Positions 21,719 to 34,363 of a stretch of 64,000 bases of DNA are shown here, one piece after another. The stretch comes from Nomia melanderi (lineage: Eukaryota > Arthropoda > Insecta > Hymenoptera > Halictidae). The first letter of the stretch is position 1. Each line of letters starts with the position of its first letter. Where the stretch lies: NCBI RefSeq assembly GCF_051020985.1, contig NC_135009.1, forward strand, positions 15,198,606 through 15,262,605, given 5' to 3'. Below the pieces are notes generated by a model. The model was given only the letters and a program-made list of their open reading frames with translations, was not told the origin of the DNA and did no database searches. Made by a program: the position numbers and the translations under genes.

Positions 21719-24700
21719 ATGCTGAAGGTAGTAGGAGCCTCCTGGCTGCAGACACGCATCTCCACTTATATCCTCGTCGCCGTTGCCCTCCTGGGAATTG
21801 GAGCGATAATCCTCGGCGAGTTTGGACAGTAAGCTCATTTACCGATGACGGATACTTACGGTCATGCCTCCATCTCTAGCGACGCATAAATCATCGTTTG
21901 TCTTTTAGTTTGTTGGTTTAGAAGTGCTGTTGGTTTCTCACTTTGAGGTTCACGTCGACGTTCATTCGATTACAGCTTAATATGACGCATTTATTTATTC
22001 AAGAATATTTGGGAGTCATTGAAATGTTAGCTTTAAATGGTACAATTGTGATACCACAAATAAATATAGAAGAAACTCAAACTTCAGTAACTCGAACTTC
22101 AGTAATTCACATTCCAACGACTGAAATTTCAGTGACTGAAACTTCAATCATGTTACCTTTAAATGGTACAATTGTGATACCACAAATAAATATAGAAAGA
22201 ATTGTTGAAACAGGTAGAGGTTTCAATAAGATAGAATGTCGGGTCTGACTCGACATAGGACTGCTAAGGGTTAACCCTTTGAGCGCTGAATACTCCCAGC
22301 TGAAACGTATTTCTGCTCATCTGAAGGTCAATGAGTAACGTTAGCTCGTGCAGTTAATTTAGTTGTAATCAAATAATCGTGACTCCTCGGTTTCCTCACA
22401 TTCAGTGATGCTAAGAAACGTAGGATATTAATATAAAACATTGAAGGTGCAATGTTACTCAAACATTCACTTAATCTATTACATAACTTTGGTGCCATTG
22501 CCAAAGAACGTCAACGTTTCTGCATCAATCCAACAAACAAAGGTACTACACCTTTCATATCATTTTTAGGAGAAACCTTATCACAATGTCAAGCAGAATG
22601 CACCACGTACACTTGAATCCGCAAGTCACCGTGTACATAGTAACAGGAACTGCAACGGATATCAGAAGATGTCGAAAATGATAGTGCGTCGCTCGTTCCG
22701 ATACTCGTATCACACATTCAACGCGTACCACGCGTGTGCTATAGTCTGAACAGCATCAAATGACCTTCCAAGACTGCCTCCCCCCTCCGAGTGGCATCAG
22801 TCACAAGTTTTACCATTTTGCTTGAACGAACTGGATAATATGAATCCATAATTCATTAAGTCAATTAAATCTTATGTATCAGGAAAAACGTACACCGACG
22901 CGTATGCTGTTAATGTCAATTAATTAACAATAGAAGGTCGTTGATTTTGTTCAGACAGTAGTAAGCTACAGTTGGTAATAGAGTAAGTCTGAGAGGGATG
23001 GCCAACATTTTCAGAAGACCTATTGCCTCATAGACTTCATTGATACAGAAAAATATATATTTATGAAAGCACATAGGTACATAAGTAGAACAGTTAACCC
23101 CTTGGCTTACAACAACGTGTGAGACTCGTGGTGAACATTTCAAATAGAATTTAACAAACGTAAATACCACTCAATTCCTTTGAATTCAAATTAAATATTA
23201 ATCTTCCGTTATCAGTTATTATATCCTAGGGCAAACACAGATGTAGAGTATGCATAGAATTTTTATCTCTTTCCAACAAATTATCACTGACAAAGTTGTA
23301 TTGATCACAGTTGGAAAATAAATCATAGAGCAAGGGGTTAAAAGACCACTGTGCAAGGTTCAAGGTTTTGTCTTCACCTATTACATACAGATATGTACAC
23401 TAATTTTGTATTAGTAATCTTGTACAGTGATAGATTTTCAAACAACCTGGAACATGTAATCCAATAAGGCTATCGTGTACAATATGTCGGCAAATTTGGA
23501 AGAAAAAATTAAATTTGTCAAATGTCTATGAGACCTGCGAGCCATCTCACCCGGAACTACCCTACCAGCGTGGTGGCGATCTCGATGAGACCGGTCGCGG
23601 CTCGAGTATCGAGTGACGCGACGTCTGGCTTCTCAAATTCTCGCCCGAGTTTTATGTATCGCGCGAGTCGGCCGGCAAACACGGCCGGCTCTGTTCAAAG
23701 GTTTATCTTGTACTCCGCGTGTATACAGTGTCGCGAGGCACCGTTTCGCCGAAAAGATAATGCGACCTGTTGCTCTCGGGAACGCATCAGTCATCCCTGT
23801 GTGCGTAGCCTATTATAATTCGTGTGTGGTCCGCGGCAACCTATTTGCTCGTTCCATTATCGCTCCGCCAGTTCGCACTCCGCGGAGCGCTGTAGGTAAA
23901 CCTGGGTGTCAGACACCGGGGTGGCACTAACATTAGGTTTACGGACATTTATTGTACACTTCATTCTATTATTCCTAAAAGAATCGATGCTCGTTTATTC
24001 AGATTGTGGGAACTGGAGATTTGATAGTAGGTAATTGTAGTACATGTCAGTGTGATTCAATCAAAATCAAAACATTTACAAAATAATGTTTCTAAAATCC
24101 AATATACGTCAATTTGATCTTGCTGAAATTTTGCACGCATATCTATAACAATATTGTCTTATATATGAACCTAGAGATATGAAATAAATTGTAAATAAAA
24201 GTATCTTTTTATTGGAAAACATAGCGAAAATTTCATGTAAAATTGTAAACCTAGTGTTAACTTGAAACTTCTAATATTACAATGATGATGAACCGCTGAA
24301 ACATAGATTACTCTTAATGCTCTGTTTGTTTACACAGCGTTGAACAAGATGGCACTTATTCAGCGACGGTGTCATGGAATCACAAGGGCGGGTACCGCAT
24401 TGACTTCTGGGGCCAAGGCAACGATTTGAACGCCGTGCCATTGCACGCAGCTCGGGCGTACTATAAAACAGGAATTTTCGAGCATGGGTAATTCACATCA
24501 TCGTTGCAGTAATACAAATTACGTAACTTAAGGAACTTGTGAATAACAGAGCTGGTATTTCAGATGGTCCTTCATTGAAATTGAGACGTCTTCAAAATAC
24601 CCGGACACCGTGCAGGCCTACGCTGCTGGTCTTCTGGAAGGCAGCCTCACTTGGCAATTGATCCATCATCATTGGTACAATACCGTCCGGGCGGAATGCG

Positions 24701-26487
24701 AGAAGAAGGTCGCCGAGTGCCGGAAGTTAACGCGGTACCTTCGCGACAATACTGCAGTTATTCGTGAACGCGCTGAGCTGTTGGAATCCACTGATCCTTT
24801 TTGGCATATGGTACGTGACGACAGAATGATTAAAATAATATTCATGATTTATTGGATTCCAGTTGCTCGATCAACTGTTGGTACAATATTAGTCGGTAAA
24901 GCAGGTATATGAAATATATTTGAACCGTTTGTTTCAGGTACGATTATTTTACACGCAATTAGATGGCTTAGAAGCTGGCTGGAAATTTGCTGTCCGCAGG
25001 AGCCGTGTTTCGGTATCACTAGAGTCTGAAGATTTCCTTTGGCTAGCCCTGGCCTCCGACGTGCCCGGTTTTCAACGGGCGTTCAACATATCAGACGTTC
25101 CTTTAAGCTCTATGATCTATCTAAAATCCTTACCGCGAGACAATTCGGAACCCTTGATCGCGGTTGGTCATAACACCGCCTCGTCGTAAGTATACCTTAT
25201 CGTACACTATTTTCTTTGTTTTATTGGTACACCAACTAATACACTTTGTACGTGAATGCGGCAAGGATTACGTTGACGACCGTGGGTATATGTAAACTAC
25301 TGGACAGAATTCATTCAGTTCCATATTCGAATCTAACATTATTTGTTTACAGATACATGCAAATGTTGAGACTCTTGAAGAAATACACGTTCGGTTACCA
25401 TGTACTGCCAGGTATAAAAACTGCCGCATCAACGCCTACTCGGTCGATAGTGATGTCATCTTATCCAGGAGCTCTGTCGTCCCAAGATGAATTTTATTTA
25501 CTGCGAGGCGAAAATCGTGAATTGGTTGTAACCGGGACGTCGCTGTTAGCGACAAATCATAGCAACTGGAGCTTCTTGTTTCCGAAAGATCATGTACGGT
25601 TAATTATCATTGTATAGGTCCCTAACACTAGGTTTACGGAGCGTGTCAATTTGAGGCACATTGAATTTTGTAAACATCTGGTAAATGTTTCCTAATTGTC
25701 TATTCTTAAATTTATAATTTTCAAAATCTGAATAGGCGACTGTCAACTGTAGGAACCATAGAATACACTGTACAATAAATCCCCGTAAACCTAGCGCTAA
25801 TAATAGGATCACTGATGTAAAACGATGATATTCCAGGTAATGTCATCCGCAAGATTAATGGCGGCGAATCGTTTGGCAACGGACGGACAGTCTTGGTTCG
25901 AAACCATGTCTCATCAAAACGGAGGTGCTTCCGCGGCCCAGTGGATCACCCTCGAGCCACGTTCCACGACTATATTGTTGGTGGAGCAGCTGCCAAGTCT
26001 GACAGTCGCCATAAACTATACGGAGGAGTTCAAGAAAAATGGTTATCTAATCTACAGCGGTATATCAAACTTTGAGAACGTCGACGAGATCGTACGTCCC
26101 GCCAAGAAGGATGTGAACGAGTGGAGGGACCGTTTAGCGCGCGCGCAGGAGAACGTCACCACATTCGAGCAATTCCGACACATGATGCGTGGGTGCAGCC
26201 AGGAAGATTGCACTGCCGATAATCTGAATTTAAAAGTTGATCCACTGAAGGAACTAACGTATCGCGGCGATCTGGAGGTCGAACCGGTACCGTACGGTAT
26301 CGTGGACACGAAAGTCTTGGCCGTGAACGCCGACGGCTTCGAAATTTTCGAGACATTTTCGGGACCGGCAACATTGCAATCGCGACCACCTTTCAAATGG
26401 TCCGAAACCTTTCCTAATATTTCTCACATAGGACACCCGGACACTTTCGACTTCGAGAGCGTCACTCATAGATGGGTTTGGGTTTGA
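21719..26487 (+). CDS. lama: Phospholipase B-like protein (lama/PLBD family)
   Basis: Member of the lysosomal/secreted phospholipase B-like (lamina ancestor) family, N-terminal-nucleophile-fold hydrolases. Exons: 21719-21828, 24338-24487, 24564-24810, 24938-25185, 25353-25593 and 25837-26487, in phase, giving 548 aa. The start encodes a signal anchor at residues 16-34 (TYILVAVALLGIGAIILGEF). Recognisable blocks are QAYAAGLLEGSLTWQLIHHH, QLDGLEAGW, VGHNTASSYMQMLRLLKKYTF, LPGIKTAASTPTRSIVMSSYP, NGGASAAQWITLEP, VEQLP and the C-terminal RPPFKWSE, HPDTFDFE. Where relatives have the autocleavage cysteine (a C-S-A-L block shortly before GHNT), this protein reads PLSSMIYLKSLP with no Cys nearby. AATAAA at 26696-26701 is a likely polyA signal. 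Intron 1 is about 2.5 kb and intron 5 contains a family C element. Confidence 0.93.
22025..22197. repeat. Two dispersed direct copies of a 48-bp segment
   Basis: TTTAAATGGTACAATTGTGA followed by TACCACAAATAAATATAGAA occurs at about 22032 and again about 124 bp later. Between them lie several near-repeats of the type ACTTCAGTAAC. The region is intronic in the PLBD gene. It also falls in a 101-codon open frame with no family resemblance. Confidence 0.8.
23094..23341. repeat. TTAA-bounded inverted-repeat element, family E
   Basis: Begins TTAACCCCTTGGCTTACAA and ends TCATAGAGCAAGGGGTTAA. It is in intron 1 of the PLBD gene. Confidence 0.7.
23927..24260. repeat. Inverted-repeat element, family C (long copy)
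   Basis: Left end CTAACATTAGGTTTACGG and right end GTAAACCTAGTGTTAA. The interior (ACACTTCATTCTATTATTCC, GGAACTGGAGATTTGATAG) matches the copies at 41637, 42066 and 44494. Located in intron 1 of the PLBD gene. Confidence 0.85.
25622..25800. repeat. Inverted-repeat element, family C
   Basis: Left end CTAACACTAGGTTTACGG and right end CCGTAAACCTAGCGCTAA. It lies in intron 5 of the PLBD gene and makes up most of that intron. Confidence 0.8.
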
Positions 26488-27166
26488 ATAACGCTAACAT
26501 TATTTTACTAAATTGTATATTCACGCGACTCTTAAGTCGCATACTTTTTACTTATTCTAACGAGCCATGATAACGTTCCGTTTATTCCGTGTAAGTGGAT
26601 CATAATCTCTTTTAGGCGAAATTTTTAATAATGGCATTGTATATGTATTTTATGTCGTTAAGCTGGCTCTTAGCCACCTTTGGTGAATTTTATGAAATAA
26701 AGGAAAATGTAACGACCTGTTTTGTTATTCCATTTCCATCAGATGTTAATATAATGTTTAATAATTATGTATATTATGTGCTTCCTGATTTGTTTGGGTT
26801 GCTATAAAGATGATGTCGAGTTAATGGTAGAATTCTATTAATATTTGTTGATCGTATTTATGAAATTGTGAACCGTGAATTTGTTGGTGCTACCATCTAA
26901 CAATGTACTGAAATCGTACAAAAGAAGTTTGACATTTTTATGACATGTCGGTAAAGTCGAACATAACACGAGGCGCACATGTTTTGCATTGAATTACGTT
27001 TTGCAAGCGCATGGAATGATTCCATGATTAATGATGTTTTCGATATCAAAGAAATTGATAACAAAATTAACATAGTAATTTATGTTGTTGAAATGTAATG
27101 TTTAGTATTTGTCAACCACTGTACAGTAAACAATTATAAAAATATTATTATATCATCATCATAACC
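26488..27166. other. PLBD 3' UTR and ERCC6 upstream region
   Basis: Tandem same-strand genes separated by about 680 bp. The left 220 bp up to the AATAAA at 26696-26701 is probably the PLBD 3' UTR. The rest should hold the ERCC6 promoter and 5' UTR; no distinct motif stands out. Confidence 0.6.
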
Positions 27167-30100
27167 ATGGAGACTGATGATCAAGAAGTTAAAGAAGCCG
27201 ATGATGAGAAAACAGATCCAACGAACGACAATGACATTATTAGAAATGTTTCAGAGAAGGTTAGAATTACGTCAATAATTAATTAAAACAATGACATACC
27301 CTTATGCGTCTTATATTAACAATAAATGGTTTTAGGTTTTGTCTGTCAGAAGTGAAGAAAGTATTCTTCGCGAAGCGTCAGAGGAAATTGAAAATATTAT
27401 AAAAACAAATGTACATATTGAAAAATCTGAAGATGTAAAAAATGACGAAGACCTGAAAAATAGGAATGTAAATAATGTGCAACGAGTAGAATTAGAGAAA
27501 CAGGTTCTGACTGGAGAAATTACACCGTTTCAAGCAATTTCAAAGCAATCTAACTCTTCAAAATCTGCAGGGTACATAGAGATGTTGAATATATTTTTAA
27601 TAATTTAACAGAATTTAAATAACTTTCATTTCAGGTCATCGGGTAAATCTTTTCAATTACTTGACCTTGAAAAATATATTCAACAGCAAGCTGAGCTTGC
27701 AAGGCAAAGAAAAGAATTAAAAGAAAAGTCAAAACTATCAAAAGATGGATGTCAAAAAGTATCTCCGAAAAAGTCAAAAATATCAAAGACTAACCCAAAG
27801 GAATATAAAATTGTTGAGCAACCAAAGTTAAAAAGTAGTAAAAGAAAATTAGTGTCAGAAAATGAGAAAACCAAAAACTTAATGCAAAGTTGTAATTACA
27901 CTAACAAGACAAAGGAAGTAAATGATTCTAACATAGAAAACAAGCAATCCATAAACACAACAATTTCTTGCAATGCTTTAAAGGATAATACAAAAGAATT
28001 AGTTGAAAATACAGATGTAGTTCCTGCAAATATAGAAAATGATTCTGATAGTGAATACATTCCAAGCGATGAACAGATTGATTCAGGTAAATGTTAAGGC
28101 TATACTTAAGGATTAACATTGTTTAATAAATGATACTTTCAAATGCAATATTTTTTTAATTTGTAGAAGATGAGTCAAGACCATCTCAGAAGAAGAAAAA
28201 AATTTCTGTAAAACCTGTTCACAAGAAAAGAGGTACACAAATTATACCATTATATTTTACATGCATGATAAACATTTATTACAATAAAGCTTTGTGTTCT
28301 AGTTTTGGATGATGGAGATGAACAAATATACAGGCAAAGACTGGAAGAAAGTGGACATCCAACATCTGAACCATTGCATAAAATAGACAATTTATTTAAA
28401 ATTCCTCAGTCTATATGGAAAAAACTATACAAGTATGAAACAAAATTAAAATTAAACAATCAGTCTTGAGTTTTCCATATGATTTAACTTTTTGAATTGT
28501 TTTCAGGTATCAAAAGGTATCTGTACAGTGGATGTGGGAATTGCACTGTCGTAATCTGGGAGGTCTATTAGGAGATGAAATGGGATTAGGGAAAACTGTA
28601 CAAATTATTGCATTTCTTGCAGGACTGGATTGCAGTGAACTACTTTCTGATGGTGGAAGGTGAAGATTACTTTTTAACAACTAGATCGTGTAATATATCA
28701 TTTGCTAATAGCATATATTTTAATGTGCAGTACACTCTTTTTAATAGGTTCAGAGGATTAGGACCAAGTATAATTGTTTGTCCAGCTACATTAATGGAAC
28801 AATGGGTAAAACATTTCCACGAATGGTGGCCCATTCTAAGAGTGGTTGTCCTACACCAATCTGGAACATATAATGGTTCGTTACAGCTGTGTATCTTAAA
28901 ATAAAACTTTATTCCTTTTGTATAACAAGTAATGAATATTTTTACAGGCAATCTAGAGTACTTGATACATTCCCTGGGTTCTGGTGGTATTTTAATTACT
29001 TCCTATTCCGGAGTACTCAACCATAAGGACTTACTCGTAGCCAATCAATGGCACTATGTGATTCTTGATGAAGGACATAAAATAAGGAATCCCCAAGCGA
29101 AAGTAATTTGCCCTCAATTCATCAGACAAATTTCAATTGTAATAGTATTCTACTTTTAAGTGGAACATTGGAATTGTAAATTAAATTATTTGCAGGTCAG
29201 TAAAGCAGTAAAAGAATTCTCCACTCCGCACAGACTGTTACTAACTGGCAGTCCAATGCAGAACTCGTTAAAGGAATTATGGTCCCTTTTTGACTTCATT
29301 TTGCCAGGTAAATTAGGCACCTTACCAGCATTTCTAGAGCACTGTGTTACTCCCATAACACGAGGAGGATACGCGAATGCTAGTCCTCTACAAGAGGCTA
29401 CCGCACTTCAAGTTGCCACAATGCTTAAAGATGCTATTACACCATACATGCTTAGAAGAACGAAAAACGATGTTCAACATCATGTTACTTTACCAGAAAA
29501 AAATGAGCAGGTACTGGATAAATCATACAATACATAAATTATGTCATTACAATCCAATACTTAACATTTTTTAAATCTAATATCACATTCAAGGTGTTAT
29601 TCTGCAGTCTAACAGATGAACAGAAGAAATTATACAAGAAATACTTAAGCTCAGAAGATGTCTCCTTTGTTTTACATGAAAAAACCCACATGGAGGGTGG
29701 TAGATATAGAGCACGATTGCTGATAGCACTGTCGGCGCTTAGGAAAATATGTAACCATCCCGACTTGTTTCTGTTTTCAAATCCAATCGTAAGATTCCAA
29801 TATGACAGTATACAGTATTTCATATATCAGTGCATTTTAATCGAATAAACGCATATTCAGGAATCTGATGAGGACATTGATGTATCGGAGGAATCATTGG
29901 AAAAGTTTGGCTGTTGGAAACGTTCTGGAAAGATGACGGTAGTTCGTTCTCTTCTTAAAATTTGGAAGAAGCAGGCCCATAGGGTACTGTTGTTTACTCA
30001 AGGGAGACAAGTATGTATTTGAAAATAATTAAAAGTATTATTCTAAAACATCAGTATATTGATACCGATTAATGACAATTGCATTTATAGATGATGCATA

Positions 30101-31693
30101 TATTAGAGTCTCTAGTGCAAAGTGAAGATTATAAATATTTGAGGATGGATGGAACTACACCCATGTCACAGCGACAAGAGATAATTCGTTTATTTAATAA
30201 TGTATGTATGTTAATGAAGTGCGTCAGAAATCACTGAAGATGTGATTTGCATGTTCTATCAGAGTTATAAGTGTTTTCATTCTAGGACTCTTCATACTTC
30301 GCATTTCTATTAACTACTCGTGTTGGAGGGTTAGGAGTGAATTTAACAGGAGCGAATCGAGTAATTATTTATGATCCAGACTGGAACCCAGCAACTGATG
30401 CTCAAGCCAGAGAACGTGCTTGGAGAATAGGTCAAAATAAAAGGGTCACCGTTTATAGGCTTATTACAGCTGGTACTATAGAAGAGAAGGTGAGTTTTTA
30501 AACAATTGTTTTCATAAACTTGTTAGTTCCTATACAATAATCTTCTCCTTTCCAGATATACCATAGGCAAATATTCAAACTGCTTCTCTCTAATAAAGTT
30601 CTGGAAGACCCTCGTCAACGAAGATTGTTCAAAACGTCTGACTTAGTTGAACTCTTTAATTTGAATGAATCCATCGACGGACATTCAAGCGAATCCGATC
30701 TCTTATTCCGAGACTCTAAACTGACGCCAACGGTTGCTAAATTTTCGACAAGTAAGATTGAGAAAATGCGGAAATTAGCAGTCACGCTTAGTAAAAACAT
30801 AAGCAAACAAACTCTTACTCCTGCATCTACAATACAGAGTACTACTGCCTCAGAGAGTAATTGCATGCAAAATGATAATAGTGAACAGGATGATTTGAAA
30901 GGTACCGATCGTTGTACCATAACAGAAGAGAAGAATAAAAGTTCACCTCACGAACAAAATGAAGAAACATCTCGGATTCAAATGAATGCAGAATCCAATG
31001 TAAAGAAAAAACGAAGCTTAGAGAATGACGAAGACAATTCACCAGAAAAGACAGTCAATGATAATAGTGAAGTTGAAAGTAAAACGAATTGTTTAGACGT
31101 TGATACTGGAACAGAGGTAGAATCTAGGAATGATGTAGGAAGTTCATCCTGTAATGATTTAAATATAACGGAGGCCTCAGAAAATTCATGTAAAACAAGT
31201 AAAGCGACTTCTTTGAATAATAATGAAGACATCAGATTAAAATCACATAAATCACATCATAAGCATAAGAGGAAAAAGAAGAATTCTTCAACAGAAGGTA
31301 GTGAAGTTTCTGCCATATTTGAGGGAGAACGTGTTTCACATTTAATTGGCCGTCGTCTTGGACGGTCCGAGAAAGATGAAGTTACACCGTCCGAAGATGA
31401 TCAGTACGTGCTGAAGAAACTATTTGCCAAAGCAAGTAAATATTTTCTTATTGTATTTTCCGCGCATGTAACTGATTTTAAACAATAGTAAGTTGCATGG
31501 AATATTTGTTACAGATGTTACTTCTGCTTTCCAACATGAAACAGTATTATCGAACTCAGGATGTAATCCAGATAATAACCCAATGCAACGGTTAGCCCGA
31601 GAAACAGCTCAAGAAAGTATGGAAAGCATACGTAAATCTCGGAAATGGTGTTGGAGACCTACATGGGATTCTTCATCTAAAACAGACGACTGA
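27167..31693 (+). CDS. ERCC6: DNA excision repair protein ERCC6 (CSB), SWI2/SNF2 ATPase
   Basis: Nuclear DNA-dependent ATPase that recognises stalled RNA polymerase II and starts transcription-coupled repair. Fifteen exons: 27167-27259, 27336-27571, 27635-28086, 28167-28232, 28303-28432, 28507-28659, 28748-28875, 28948-29102, 29196-29510, 29594-29788, 29861-30010, 30091-30201, 30286-30489, 30556-31435 and 31515-31693; all phases close, giving 1148 aa. The acidic, lysine-rich N-terminus includes the conserved block GEITPFQAI. Helicase motif I is GDEMGLGKT, motif II is LDEGHKIRN, motif III is LLLTGSPMQNSLKELWSLFD, and motifs V-VI are TRVGGLGVNLTGANRVI and RAWRIGQNKRVTVYRL. The last two exons hold a low-complexity acidic/Ser tail and a conserved C-terminal block (LARETAQESMESIRKSRKW). 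The expected catalytic residues are all present. Confidence 0.97.
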
Positions 31694-32387
31694 TTTCTTT
31701 TTATGTAACGTGTTATTACATCGTACTTGGTATTTAAATTCAATGTAAGTTATAGTTTGTTAAATGTTGAATTCTTTTATTTTATAATCTTTAATTTTCC
31801 AGTTGGTACAAATAATATAATAAGAAAAGAACATTTTGATCTACAAACATTTGATATATCACAATAATTCAGATGAACATGTTATATTTAATTTGAAGAT
31901 ATTTTTCGAAAACAAAGACATTATATTTTCATTTTGTAATCGTGTTTGAAGTAATTTTTTATTTATGAAAGTTTCTTTCTAAACTAAATATTAGTGAGAT
32001 AATGGAAATATCTCAAACACTTACTGATTTATAGAGAAATAAATATAAAAACAATGATTACTCTAATAGTGAAAATAATTATTACCATTTTCAGTTATTT
32101 AAATTATTCCAATAATATCAAATAACTATATTCCTTTGGTATACAACTCATTATTTAATTTTTATGTTTAATAGAATGATAATTATGAAGGCAAGTTCCT
32201 TCCAGAAAATTTTGTTTAAACACCTTTCGTCAAAAGGTTTTATATATTATATATGTAAACAATAAACATTATACGTAAATATATATTTATACACTTACAT
32301 AGCAAAAGTATGTCTTTCACACTGGACTTTTTTACAATAGGAATTTATAGGAACTTTACCTGTATAAAATTGTACTTGCTTGTACTG
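31694..32387. other. 3' UTRs between convergent ERCC6 and NYN ribonuclease genes
   Basis: Very AT-rich convergent spacer without open frames of interest. It probably contains both polyadenylation sites; AAATAAATATA at about 32037 and AATAAA-like sequences near 32260 are candidates. Confidence 0.65.
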
Positions 32388-34363
32388 TTACTTACTATTT
32401 ACATTAAAGTCATATACTTTATATCTTAAAAATTCGTCAAGCGTAGGACCCTTCCTACCTAAAGGATCATCAGGGAACATGACAATATTTCCGACAAAAG
32501 TTGGAGCCAACAAACGGTTGAGAATTGTATCACGCCAGTCTAGTCTTTCAGCGTATAAATCTCTGTATTGATCCATTGAAATGACAATGCCTTTACACAT
32601 TGTCGCATATTGTAATATAAATCTAAAAATATCGGAACAATACATTTGAATAAATTTGAAACATGTACAATGAAAAATATGCAGCCTACCTATCATCGTA
32701 AGAAGTTATCCATCTTCCAGCAATATAACGACTAGGTGTGAAAATCACAATACCTTCTGCATACCATTTTTCGAGTCTCGGGTTATTCAGCGATCTTCTA
32801 TATTGAGGTACAAACACCTTCACTGTGTGTCCTCTTTGTCTGAAGTAATCAATCACTATTTGTATACCTTCTTCTGAAAACTGTTTACTTTTTGAATGCC
32901 TGAAACATGGAAGGATAAAAATATTATTCATGGATAGAAATTATAAATATTTATAAAAACTGAAGAACTTAGATTATCTTACGCCATAGCTACATTATTT
33001 CCATCAACAATAATTTCTCTTAACTGAGTACGTGGAGTATCTATACTTTCATTCACATTGGTTGGTGGTACATCAATATTACTTGCACTGTTTTCAATTG
33101 ACGTACTGGGCAGAGGTGTTCTTCTATCTACATCAGATGCTTTATCTTCTAATCTTGATAATGTATTAAAGAGCGATCTTCGTTTTTTCATAATTATTCT
33201 TCCACTTATATTTTGAGCAGTAGGCAATGTTAATCCTGGTTTGTTGAAAAGCAATTGAGAATCATTGTTTGGTATGTCCTCTTCAAAATTGTCTTTTGAG
33301 ATTTTAGATCTTTCCTTCCTGGACAACAACAAACACTGAAGATTCTTTGCATCTGGAGTACGATCTATCATGAAGAGTCTATTATCTTTTTCTTGATTTG
33401 GAGTTTCTGTTCCTTGCTCTTTTTGGCTTACAATTTCACCTTGATCACTTTCGGAATTTATTAATGTTTCCCTTTCTCTACCTTCAATTACTCCTTTGTT
33501 TTCCTTTGTCTGAGCATTTACTACTTTGTGTTCCTTCATCTGAGTATTCACTGCTATGTTTTCCTTTGTCTGAACATCAGGCAAAGTTGTACTCGCAGAT
33601 GACCATACTACAACAATATCGTCTGAACTTTGATTTACAGAATCCAATGGTGCTAAAGAAACACAAACTACAGTAAGATGTAAATCCAAGGTAGTCATAT
33701 ATTAAACATAGTACTAGTTTTACCTCTATTTTCACCATCTACTTCAACTGTTATCACGTCAGAATCTTCTGTGTCTGATATAAGAAGACAAGATGAATTA
33801 TTATCTAATAATACACCAGAGTTCAACAGTTTTCTTTTCTTTGAACGTGTCATAACACCAGGTCTTTTACGTTTTAATGAAGCATTTATATTTTTGTAAG
33901 ACATTATTGTCTTTTCTACCTCATCCAGAAACCTCTTTTGAACGTCTCCTTTATGTTTGCGAACATTTTCGTTGTCCGCACTAGTAGATTCACATTCATT
34001 GTCGCTCAATATAATTATGTTATCTTGAGTCAGACCAGCAATCTCAGAGGAAAAAAAATTATTTTCATTATTGTCGATTTCTTTCTTCCGATCATTTAGA
34101 TTTTGTTGCACTTGTAGTTGTTTGTATCTTTTACTGCTATAATCATAAAGAAACATAATGTATGATAATTACATAATACAAAAACCATGCTATGTAAACA
34201 TTCTTAAAGCTATTTAATACCTTAACTGGATATGTTTTAAAGGACCTTCGTAAAATGTCCTTTTCGGAATCTTTTTTTGTTTCTTTTTTTTGGGGGAAGT
34301 TTTCTTTCGACTCGAGTTTGGTGATGCGTCGCAAATTATTACCGAATCGTTTAACGCACTCAT
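32388..34363 (-). CDS. NYN-domain endoribonuclease-like protein (ZC3H12/N4BP1/KHNYN type)
   Basis: PIN-like ribonuclease domain at the C-terminus of a 556-aa protein. Exons on the minus strand: 34363-34221, 34136-33724, 33652-32983, 32899-32690 and 32622-32388. The first exon is short; its frame (MSALNDSVIICDASPNSS) was chosen because it is the only one that splices in phase to the next exon. The NYN core spans about residues 400-550, with the acidic catalytic positions IVDGNNVAMAH, SYDDRFILQYA and ISMDQYRDL, plus VFVPQYRR, FTPSR and MFPDDPLGRKGP. These match Regnase-type enzymes, where the Asp residues bind magnesium. Upstream is a long, low-complexity acidic/basic region with hydrophobic-acidic stretches. 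I see no CCCH finger or KH domain, so it is closest in layout to N4BP1-like proteins. An RNA-decay or antiviral role is inference from the family. Confidence 0.88.

Noticed and set aside
21451..21879. 142-codon plus-strand frame over the PLBD first exon
   Set aside because: It uses a different frame from the exon that splices in phase to 24338 and encodes the signal anchor.
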